From: an uncultured Eubacteriales bacterium
GTDB lineage: Bacteria; Bacillota; Clostridia; Christensenellales; UBA1242
Length of the DNA: 12,999 bases
Direction of reading: 5' to 3'
Assembly (NCBI GenBank): GCA_902796285.1
Contig: CADBOH010000055.1
Coordinates: 1-12,999, forward strand
Under the pieces are notes generated by a model that saw only the letters and a list, made by a program, of their open reading frames with translations, made no database searches and had not been told where the DNA came from. Position numbers and translations under genes: made by a program. Shown here in pieces: positions 6,568-12,490 of the stretch; position 1 is the stretch's first letter, and the number at the start of each line of letters is the position of its first letter.

Positions 6568-7857
6568 ATGATTGATATAAACTTAATTAGAAACGACCCA
6601 GAACTTGTAAAAGAAAATATTAAAAAGAAATTCCAAGATCAAAAGTTGCCACTTGTAGATGAAGCAAAGATGCTTGATGAAGAGGTGCGTAAGATTAAAG
6701 TTGAGCTTGATTCATTGCGCGAAAATCGTAATGCTTTAAGTAAACAAATTGGTCTTTTAATGAGAGATAAAAAAGTTGATGAAGCAAATGATATTAAAGT
6801 TAAAGTTGCCCAAATCAATGACAGAATCCCTGAATTAGAAACAAAACAAGCCGAAGATGAAACAAAACTTAAAGCGATAATGATGCAAATTCCAAATATC
6901 ATTGATAAGTCTGTTCCTATTGGTAAAGATGATAGTGAAAATGTTGAAGTTCAACGCTTCGGTGAAGCAAAAGTTCCAGACTTTGAAATTCCATACCATG
7001 CAGATATTATTGCCAAATTTAATGGACTTGATAAAGATTCTGCTGGTAGAACAAGTGGAAATGGTTTCTATTATTTGATCGGTGATATCGCAAGATTGCA
7101 TGAAGCAATGATTGCTTATGGACGTGATTATATGATAAATCAAGGCTTTACTTATGCAATACCACCATTTATGATTAGAAGCGATGTTGTAAATGGGGTT
7201 ATGAGCTTTGCAGAAATGGAAGCTATGATGTATAAAATTGAAGGCGAAGACTTGTATTTGATTGGAACCAGCGAACACTCAATGATTGGCAGATTTAAAG
7301 GGCAAATTATTAAAGAGGAAGAACTTCCAATAACTATGACATCTTATAGCCCATGTTTTAGAAAAGAAGGTGGAGCACATGGCCTTGAAGAACGTGGTTT
7401 ATATAGAGTTCATCAATTTGAAAAGCAAGAAATGATTGTTATTTGTAAGCCAGAAGACAGTATGAATTGGTATGAAAAAATGTGGAAATATACCGTTGAA
7501 GTGTTTAGGAACTTAAATATTCCTGTACGTCAACTTGAATGCTGCAGTGGCGATCTTGCAGATTTGAAAGTAAAATCATGTGATATTGAAGCTTGGAGCC
7601 CACGTCAACAAAAATTCTTTGAGGTTGGTTCTTGCTCAAATTTAAGCGATGCACAAGCAAGAAGACTTGGTATACGTATTAAAGGTGATAAAAACAATTA
7701 TCTTGCTCATACTTTAAATAACACAGTGCTTGCTTCACCAAGAGCTATAATTGCATTTGTTGAAAACAATTATAACAAAGATGGAACAATCACAATTCCA
7801 GAAGTTCTTAGACCATACATGGGTGGAAAAGATAAACTAACTCCAAATGTAAAATAG
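6568..7857 (+). CDS. serS: Seryl-tRNA synthetase, with archaeal-like core motifs
   Basis: This class II enzyme charges tRNA-Ser (and tRNA-Sec where present) with serine in the cytoplasm. The 429 residues show the MIDINLIRNDPELVK start, the N-terminal tRNA-binding coiled-coil arm (about 30-105), motif 2 with SPCFRKE (Arg265), and motif 3 around residues 382-401 (Arg392), ending in IPEVLRPYMGG. The ATG at 6568 follows AAGGAGA by 5 nt; an in-frame GTG at 6550 is rejected because it lies upstream of that ribosome site and of the predicted transcription start. Several stretches differ from ordinary bacterial SerS: YKIEGEDLYLIGTSEHS, KEGGAHG followed by RVHQF, CSGDL, and HTLNNTVLASPR in place of the usual HTLNGSGLAVGR. 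From memory these look like archaeal SerRS of the common type. No second synthetase is visible. Confidence 0.95.
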   Translation: MIDINLIRNDPELVKENIKKKFQDQKLPLVDEAKMLDEEVRKIKVELDSLRENRNALSKQIGLLMRDKKVDEANDIKVKVAQINDRIPELETKQAEDETKLKAIMMQIPNIIDKSVPIGKDDSENVEVQRFGEAKVPDFEIPYHADIIAKFNGLDKDSAGRTSGNGFYYLIGDIARLHEAMIAYGRDYMINQGFTYAIPPFMIRSDVVNGVMSFAEMEAMMYKIEGEDLYLIGTSEHSMIGRFKGQIIKEEELPITMTSYSPCFRKEGGAHGLEERGLYRVHQFEKQEMIVICKPEDSMNWYEKMWKYTVEVFRNLNIPVRQLECCSGDLADLKVKSCDIEAWSPRQQKFFEVGSCSNLSDAQARRLGIRIKGDKNNYLAHTLNNTVLASPRAIIAFVENNYNKDGTITIPEVLRPYMGGKDKLTPNVK

Positions 7858-7869
7858 TAAGAGAGTAAA

Positions 7870-8853
7870 ATGGCTAAAATAAACGTTTCAAAAGAGATTA
7901 TATTATCTGTTGCAAATCAAGATAATTCAAAGTTTGTTGACAATATTGATGAAAAAGTCAATGAGCTTTTTTCTGCAGCCATTGAAAAACTTTCAGAGAA
8001 CATCTCTTATGTAACGATTGATAATGTTTATTTTCAACCAGTAAATGAGTTGTTTAATGGTGCAATGCTTGATAATTCATCATTTATATATTTACTAGGC
8101 GTAGAAAATGCTCAACTTGAAATCAATACAGTAAATTGCAATCAATTTTGGCGAAACTTAAAAGAAAGATTTAAGTTTGCATGGGAAAACAGGAAATTTT
8201 TTAATAAAAAAAGAAAGAAAAAGAGAAAAAAGAAAAAGAATAAAGAAGTAGAAGAACAGGAAATCCCAGAAATCAAATTTGATGCCACTAAATATAATAT
8301 TTATTCACTTACAAATGATTTGCAGGATACATTAATTCAATATTTATCAACAACATCAATTTGTTACGCCAAGGATAATATTATAACTCTTGTTGGAAGG
8401 GATGATTTTGGGATTAATACACAAATAATTGTTAAACTAGTTAATTATACTGATCCTGTGTTTAAGGAATTTAAAAGCAAAAAGAAAGGCTTTATTGAAA
8501 CAAATATTGATAATCGCTTTAACGCTTTTGATGAAAAATATCAAAGGGTGGGCGATAATTATGTAAAACTTATAAAAATATTCAACTTACTATATTTTAA
8601 TACAAATAAAATATTCCCAAATCAAGTGTTTGTTGAAAGTATATTAAATTATTGTCCAGATGAACTTTACAACGGCAAAGATATGTATGATGTATTTGTT
8701 AAAATAATAAACTTTTTATACTATAAATCATTAAAAGAAATAAAGTCAGTAAATGATCCAACAAAAAGCATACTAGATGATGAAGTATGCGGAAACGATG
8801 TGTTTGGATATAAAAAGATGTTATCAGCAATTTTAAGCAAAGATGAAAAATAA
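7870..8853 (+). CDS. Unknown protein encoded behind serS; lysine-rich insert and possible nucleotidyltransferase-like fold
   Basis: I do not recognise this 327-residue protein with confidence. It starts 12 nt after the serS stop with a weak AAGAGAG ribosome site (7859-7865) and is probably co-transcribed. No signal peptide or membrane segment is visible. Three parts can be seen: an alpha/beta-looking N-terminal section (about 1-110), a very basic run of lysine and arginine at residues 113-125 encoded by a 35-nt all-purine tract (8206-8240), and a C-terminal section whose last part (about 225-325) is helical with the pattern VKLIKIFNLLYFNT and DELYNGKDMYDVFVKIINFL. That C-terminal pattern recalls the helical domain following the catalytic domain in OAS/CD-type nucleotidyltransferases, and GAMLDNSSFIYLLGV (64-78) could stand where their GS-x(n)-D-x-D motif would be, but the aspartates are absent. 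This is speculation. A nucleic-acid-binding role for the basic run is possible. Confidence 0.75.
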   Translation: MAKINVSKEIILSVANQDNSKFVDNIDEKVNELFSAAIEKLSENISYVTIDNVYFQPVNELFNGAMLDNSSFIYLLGVENAQLEINTVNCNQFWRNLKERFKFAWENRKFFNKKRKKKRKKKKNKEVEEQEIPEIKFDATKYNIYSLTNDLQDTLIQYLSTTSICYAKDNIITLVGRDDFGINTQIIVKLVNYTDPVFKEFKSKKKGFIETNIDNRFNAFDEKYQRVGDNYVKLIKIFNLLYFNTNKIFPNQVFVESILNYCPDELYNGKDMYDVFVKIINFLYYKSLKEIKSVNDPTKSILDDEVCGNDVFGYKKMLSAILSKDEK

Positions 8854-8882
8854 TGGTAAAAATAAATAATTATAAAAAAATA

Positions 8883-8914
8883 ACATAATAGCGGTATTTC
8901 TACCGCTATTATGT
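8883..8914. terminator. Strong 14-bp hairpin downstream of the serS unit
   Basis: A perfect 14-bp stem (8883-8896 with 8901-8914) with a TTTC loop. Plus-strand transcripts meet only a weak T tract after it, but on the minus strand the hairpin is followed by TTATTTTTTTATAATT. It is therefore a better terminator for transcripts coming from the ygjP-like gene than for those of the serS unit. Confidence 0.6.
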
Positions 8915-8921
8915 GTTTATA

Positions 8922-8949
8922 TATGCGTAAAACTTGTGTTTTACGCATA
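8922..8949. repeat. Perfect 12-bp inverted repeat
   Basis: TATGCGTAAAAC (8922-8933) and GTTTTACGCATA (8938-8949) pair perfectly across TTGT. No T tract follows on either strand, so this is not an ordinary terminator. Read on the minus strand, the right arm begins CTATGCGTAAAAC, nearly the same as CTATGCGTAAAAAC at 6387-6400. Confidence 0.6.
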
Positions 8950-8970
8950 GTTACAAAATGCTTCATATAA

Positions 8971-9013
8971 CTAAAAAATAGCCCCTACCATAAATTAGGA
9001 AGCTATTTTTTTA
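8971..9013. terminator. Bidirectional terminator next to the ygjP-like gene
   Basis: CTAAAAAATAGC and GCTATTTTTTTAG form the outer stem, with a short inner CCTA/TAGG pairing. A T tract ends the hairpin on both strands, so it can end ygjP-like transcripts (minus) and any read-through from the serS unit (plus). Confidence 0.65.
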
Positions 9014-9024
9014 GCAAATTGCTA

Positions 9025-9615
9025 CTAATAAATATTTGTTCGAAGTAATCCCCCGTAGTAATTTAGTCCTTTTTTTAGATTTTTATAATTTGGACAATGT
9101 TTTTCCACTACATACCAAAATTGTTTTGAATGATTAAATTCCACACCATGACAAAGTTCATGTATAATCACATATTCAACTAGTTCCCTACTTAAAACAA
9201 TTAGTTTTACATTCAGTTTGATATGTTTATATCTATCCATACTCCCCCAATTCCTTACAGAATGTGTGATTTGTATACCTGAAAAACTTAATTTTGTCTG
9301 TGTAGAAATTCTATTAACAAGTTCAGTCAAAATGCTTTCTGCGACTTTGTAATATAAATTTTTCCTATTTAATATGTTAGAAAAATTTTGTGGCTCACCT
9401 AAAACATATACATATTTATTAAAATCGTATTTATCTAATATTTGATTTGCCTGAATTAGTCTATTTTTCTGCTTTAAAATCCAAGATCTATGCGCTAGTA
9501 TAAATTCATTAATTTTTTCGTCAGCTACCCTTCTCGGTGCTTTTACTATTACATCGAGACTTTCATCAACCTTCATGCTAATACGTTTATATCTACCCTT
9601 AACAATTTTTATCAT
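9025..9615 (-). CDS. YgjP-type zinc metallopeptidase (M48-related, former DUF45)
   Basis: The 196-residue protein has the features of the YgjP-like metallopeptidase domain. The zinc site HELCH is at 152-156, followed by the third ligand candidate His162 in NHSKQFW, exactly as in the family pattern HELxH-x5-H. Upstream are the typical opening with RISMKV and VKAPRR, the helix with an IxxFIxxHRxWI pattern (35-46), and NWGSM (122-126) where relatives have RWGSC. No signal peptide or membrane helix is visible, so it should act in the cytoplasm. The substrate of the family is not known to me; members often sit beside restriction enzymes, but none is seen here. It is divergent from the membrane-anchored PadR gene and shares a 173-nt intergenic region with it. 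A consensus promoter places transcription at the ATG itself, with no Shine-Dalgarno. Confidence 0.9.
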   Translation of the reverse strand: MIKIVKGRYKRISMKVDESLDVIVKAPRRVADEKINEFILAHRSWILKQKNRLIQANQILDKYDFNKYVYVLGEPQNFSNILNRKNLYYKVAESILTELVNRISTQTKLSFSGIQITHSVRNWGSMDRYKHIKLNVKLIVLSRELVEYVIIHELCHGVEFNHSKQFWYVVEKHCPNYKNLKKGLNYYGGLLRTNIY

Positions 9616-9621
9616 TTTTTT

Positions 9622-9649
9622 ATTATATCATCTTTATTTTATTTGTCAA
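9622..9649 (-). promoter_or_regulatory. Consensus promoter of the ygjP-like gene, predicted leaderless
   Basis: On the minus strand there is TTGACA (9649-9644), a 16-bp spacer and TATAAT (9627-9622) preceded by TGA, so both core hexamers are perfect and there is an extended -10. The ATG begins 6 nt after the hexamer, at the expected transcription start (9615). Confidence 0.8.
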
Positions 9650-9657
9650 AATTTTTT

Positions 9658-9680
9658 ACTATTATGCATGACATAATAGT
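9658..9680. promoter_or_regulatory. Inverted repeat between divergent promoters, candidate PadR operator
   Basis: ACTATTATG (9658-9666) and CATAATAGT (9672-9680) are perfect 9-bp arms separated by CATGA. The site lies 8 bp upstream of the -35 of the minus-strand ygjP-like promoter and 22 bp upstream of the -35 of the plus-strand PadR-type promoter. PadR-family regulators bind dyads of this kind, typically ATGT-N8-ACAT, and usually near their own gene. A T run follows (9683-9690), so a terminator-like hairpin is the alternative, but no plus-strand gene precedes it. Confidence 0.5.
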
Positions 9681-9702
9681 AATTTTTTTTGCTTTAAAAT
9701 TG

Positions 9703-9731
9703 TTGACTTATATTATTTTATTTATTATAAT
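9703..9731 (+). promoter_or_regulatory. Promoter of the PadR-membrane protein gene
   Basis: TTGACT (9703-9708), a 17-bp spacer and a perfect TATAAT (9726-9731) predict a start at about 9738 and a leader of about 50 nt, with AAAAGGA (9775-9781) as the ribosome site 7 nt before the ATG. Confidence 0.8.
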
Positions 9732-9788
9732 AACCTTAGAGAATGGGTTTTTGACAAAATTCTTCAAAAAATTTAAAAGGAAAAGCTT

Positions 9789-11597
9789 ATGGATCTATAC
9801 GCAAAGGGTCAATTGTCATATTTAATATTAAATTGCCTACTTGAAAGAGATTTTTATGGTTTAGATATTATTTCTGGCATAGCAGAAAGAAGTAATGGTA
9901 AAATCAACTTAAAAAAGCCTAGTGTTTACTCTAATTTAACTCGAATGGAAAAGCAAGGCTTTGTTTCTGCGTATCTTAAAAGCAGCGATTTGGGCCCAAA
10001 TAGAAAGTATTATTCAATAACTGAAAAGGGAAGAAATTTTTATAAGGAATTAAATGATTATTTTGAAAGAAATAACATTGATGTTTTTAGAGATTTTGCA
10101 GACTCTGATGCACAAGAATCCCCTATTACTCCGGTTGTTGAAATAGCGCAGAACAGCGAAACAGAACTTCAACAACAAGTTGATGATACAAACAATGGTA
10201 TCAACGAAAATGGGATCGACGACAATCTTGAAATAAATGATGTTGACAATACTGAAAATGACTACTTTGACTTTTCATCAATTGATGAAGATGCAAATGA
10301 AACAGTAAACGAAAACATGAGCGAATCTGAAATTGAAATTAACAATAATAAGGAAGCTTTAGAAAAAGAAAATATTAAACAAAGTAATTATACAAAGCTT
10401 GAGGAACGTAATGAAAACTATATTCAGGAAGATGAATATAATAATGAAACTACTACTTTTGAAGAACAAATAAACACCGATGATCCTATTATAAACGAAG
10501 ATAATGAAGAAAATAACATAGTAGAAAATCAGGCTGAAGAAGTAGAAAATCTTGATATAATTGATAAGGCAGACGAAGCTGAATTCGCTTCTCAAGAGAA
10601 ACCAGAAGACTACAACCAACGTATCTACGATAGTTCTAAAGAAATAAATAAATATAGTAAAAAGAAAAGTTTTGCTGAAGATCAAATTTCTATAAGCGTT
10701 AATTCCCCTCTTTCAGAGTCTCAGGAAAGAACAAACCAAAATATTCAATCTTTTAGAAATTCATTTGATGATGAAAAATCAAAAACAGAAACTGAAAAAA
10801 TTAGCCAATATGACTTCTCGAAACAAATGGAATATAGATTTAATAGAACTGCAGAAGAAGATGAAGAAGAAAAGAAAGATGACGCAAAATATATTACTGA
10901 AAGAATTGAAGTTACTCAAAGTGCTAGAAAAATAACACCACCAAGACTAAAAATTGTAGAAAATGCCGGACAAAAAGAAAATAGATTGCCACCTCCAAAA
11001 AGGGATACATCTATTGATCCATCTCATAAAGAGATTTTATCAAGGCTTTATTCAAAAACAAAAGACAACTCATCAGATGTTGTAAGAGATGACGCAATTT
11101 ACGATTATACGGATTTGAAAGATTATTACAACAGCCAAAACATTACTTTCACTGAATATAAAAAGCCAGCACAAAAATATACTCATAATACAAACAAACT
11201 TTATTTAATATTGAGTATAATAATTTTTGCGTGTGCAAGTGTTATTTCTGCTATTACATTTATTGCGCTTAAATTTACTTCACAACTAAATCATACAACC
11301 AATTTCTTATTTATAGTTCTACCTGCTATACTTCTATTAGATGTTGCCATTAAGGCGTATAACTATAAAATATATTCAAGTTGGTTCCCTAAACAGATGT
11401 TAGCTCCTTGGAAAATTTGGACAATAACGATATTCTTAGTTGGAGCCATTATCGGTCTTAATGCAATTTGGGGACTTGGTAGTTCAGAATTTGCAAGATA
11501 TTCAACTACCCTTTTGCTACCAATCTTCTTGGTATTATTGATAGTTCCAGTTAGATATTACGTAAAGAGGTTTGTGTTAGTTAAATATTGGAGATAA
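9789..11597 (+). CDS. Membrane-anchored PadR-type winged-helix protein
   Basis: A 602-residue protein of unusual design. Residues 1-95 form a PadR-type winged helix: an AKGQLSYLILNCLLERDFYG opening, KKPSVYSNLTRMEKQGFV as recognition helix region, then GPNRKYYSITEKGRNFY as the wing and following helix. Residues about 100-290 are strongly acidic and rich in N, Q and S, so probably disordered. Residues 290-465 are charged, with a basic proline-containing stretch (about 372-405). Four hydrophobic segments follow: about 471-494, 505-526, 542-563 and 572-592. The loop between the second and third and the tail KRFVLVKYWR are basic, which puts both termini in the cytoplasm. The natural reading is a DNA-binding domain tethered to the membrane. 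Usual PadR proteins are 100-200 residues. The ligand and targets are unknown. The ribosome site and promoter are clear, and the gene converges on the COG2426-type gene. Confidence 0.88.
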   Translation: MDLYAKGQLSYLILNCLLERDFYGLDIISGIAERSNGKINLKKPSVYSNLTRMEKQGFVSAYLKSSDLGPNRKYYSITEKGRNFYKELNDYFERNNIDVFRDFADSDAQESPITPVVEIAQNSETELQQQVDDTNNGINENGIDDNLEINDVDNTENDYFDFSSIDEDANETVNENMSESEIEINNNKEALEKENIKQSNYTKLEERNENYIQEDEYNNETTTFEEQINTDDPIINEDNEENNIVENQAEEVENLDIIDKADEAEFASQEKPEDYNQRIYDSSKEINKYSKKKSFAEDQISISVNSPLSESQERTNQNIQSFRNSFDDEKSKTETEKISQYDFSKQMEYRFNRTAEEDEEEKKDDAKYITERIEVTQSARKITPPRLKIVENAGQKENRLPPPKRDTSIDPSHKEILSRLYSKTKDNSSDVVRDDAIYDYTDLKDYYNSQNITFTEYKKPAQKYTHNTNKLYLILSIIIFACASVISAITFIALKFTSQLNHTTNFLFIVLPAILLLDVAIKAYNYKIYSSWFPKQMLAPWKIWTITIFLVGAIIGLNAIWGLGSSEFARYSTTLLLPIFLVLLIVPVRYYVKRFVLVKYWR

Positions 11598-11630
11598 AAA
11601 TGAAGCAAAATTATTGCTTCATTTTTTTTG
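11596..11630. terminator. Shared bidirectional terminator
   Basis: AAAAATGAAGCAA (11596-11608) pairs with TTGCTTCATTTTT (from 11614) around an AATTA loop, with T runs on both strands. It starts within the stop codon of the PadR-membrane gene, and its loop contains the stop codon of the convergent gene (11611-11613). Confidence 0.85.
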
Positions 11631-12219
11631 ATTTTAATGATTTGAAAAGCGTAAACATTATATTTGAAACTGTAAAAACAACAATTAATATTAAAGATGC
11701 CAAAAGTATAAAACCAACAGAATTATTAAATAAACAGCATAAAATTGTTATTACAGCCGAAGAAATCATTGCTCCGATTGAAATTGACATAAAAGACAAG
11801 TGTATATTCAAGTTTGTTAAACCTGCTATTAAACTTGCGCTCCACACCCCTGTTAAAGGAAGCGGAACAGCTGTAAAGCATGCAAGGCCTAAATATTTAC
11901 TAAATTTATTTTTTGAATTCTCAATTTTGGCTGATTTTGTAATATATTTTGAAAAATGTTTGTTGTGTAAAAATCCTGTTGTTTTGCTCTTAAAATATCT
12001 AGTAAAAAACATCACTATATAGCAAGGAACAATCGATCCAAGCGTGGCAACTAAAAAGCTTAAAAATGGACTTAAAGCCATTTCTCCCCATATTGCTGTA
12101 TTCATTGCAAGTGGTATAGCAATTTTGCTTTCAAGCGTTGGAATCATTGACACAAGTAACACTGCAACCCACACATATTCCAAAAAATTGTTAGCAAAAA
12201 AATCTAATAAATTTTCCAT
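11611..12219 (-). CDS. COG2426-type small multidrug export family membrane protein
   Basis: A hydrophobic protein of about 202 residues with family hallmarks of the putative small multidrug export group (PF06695): SMIPTLESKIAIPLA near the N-terminus and CFTAVPLPLTGVWSASLIAG in the second half. Five or so membrane helices are visible, with a short charged loop in the middle (about residues 75-105) and a basic C-terminus SLKSKKMKQ. The family name comes from distant resemblance; transport of drugs has not been shown for most members. The start is uncertain. The ATG at 12219 matches usual family length but has no ribosome site. A GTG at 12255 would add 12 residues and has only a weak GTGAGA upstream. 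The last codons and the stop lie inside the terminator hairpin shared with the convergent PadR-membrane gene. Confidence 0.85.
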   Translation of the reverse strand: MENLLDFFANNFLEYVWVAVLLVSMIPTLESKIAIPLAMNTAIWGEMALSPFLSFLVATLGSIVPCYIVMFFTRYFKSKTTGFLHNKHFSKYITKSAKIENSKNKFSKYLGLACFTAVPLPLTGVWSASLIAGLTNLNIHLSFMSISIGAMISSAVITILCCLFNNSVGFILLASLILIVVFTVSNIMFTLFKSLKSKKMKQ

Positions 12220-12249
12220 ATTATAAAGTATTGATACAAGCACAAAAAT

Positions 12250-12462
12250 ATGCACGAAAATGTCTCACTTATTTTTGCTACTTCAACATTTTCCTCTAAA
12301 AGAATAGAGAAAAAAGCTGGTTTTTATGAGTATAAAAAATGCCAGCATGGATATATCCCAAGCTACCATCAAGTAGTCTGTTGGTCTATGCATTTTGGCA
12401 GAACAAGGTATATGAAATGCCCAAACTGTAAACAAAAGTCATGGAATAAAAAGGTAATATAA
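12250..12462 (+). CDS. Small zinc-ribbon protein, possibly a truncated remnant
   Basis: A 70-residue reading frame whose second half looks like a real protein: CQHGYIPSYHQVV followed by GRTRYMKCPNC and KSWNKKV. From memory this matches the C-terminal zinc ribbon of a family of small Firmicutes membrane proteins, where a CxxCGHxYVPS segment precedes GRTRYMKCPxCGKKSW. Here the first cysteine of the first knuckle is absent (Tyr stands three residues before the Cys of CQH), and the N-terminal part expected in relatives is missing. The ATG at 12250 has no ribosome site and no convincing promoter, and it lies about 30 nt from the divergent gene. It ends at a strong terminator. It may be a living short protein, a gene with a wrongly placed start, or a decaying one; I cannot tell. 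Confidence 0.45.
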   Translation: MHENVSLIFATSTFSSKRIEKKAGFYEYKKCQHGYIPSYHQVVCWSMHFGRTRYMKCPNCKQKSWNKKVI

Positions 12463-12490
12463 AAAAGCTTGAGTTTGCTCAAGCTTTTTT
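12461..12490. terminator. Bidirectional terminator between zinc-ribbon ORF and rny
   Basis: AAAAAAGCTTGAG (12461-12473) and CTCAAGCTTTTTT (12478-12490) form a perfect 13-bp stem with a TTTG loop and T tracts on both strands. It abuts the stop codons of both convergent reading frames; the rny stop begins in its T tract. Confidence 0.9.

Noticed and set aside
7870..8853. Functional nucleotidyltransferase annotation for the serS-linked gene
   Set aside because: No GS motif followed by DxD or ExD is present, so activity cannot be supported; only a possible fold resemblance is kept.
9658..9690. Inverted repeat plus T run as an intrinsic terminator on the plus strand
   Set aside because: No plus-strand gene lies between it and the preceding terminator at 8971-9013, so an operator is the more sensible reading, though not proven.
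9751..9779. Second TTGACA box before the PadR gene as a promoter
   Set aside because: At 17 bp spacing there is only TAAAAG, overlapping the ribosome site; the TTGACT/TATAAT pair upstream is far better.
9643..9825. 60-codon plus-strand reading frame with a TTG start between the ygjP-like and PadR genes
   Set aside because: It covers the divergent promoters, the inverted repeat and the PadR ribosome site, is low-complexity hydrophobic by AT bias, has no ribosome site, and runs into the PadR gene in another frame.
11588..12022. 144-codon plus-strand reading frame
   Set aside because: Antisense to the COG2426-type membrane protein, whose family motifs are clear on the minus strand; it also begins inside the PadR gene end and terminator.
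12220..12225. TATAAT on the minus strand as promoter of the COG2426-type gene
   Set aside because: It directly touches the ATG at 12219, so transcription would begin inside the gene, and no -35 is found at proper spacing.
12044..12226. 60-codon plus-strand reading frame
   Set aside because: Antisense shadow of the N-terminal part of the COG2426-type gene; no ribosome site or recognisable motif.
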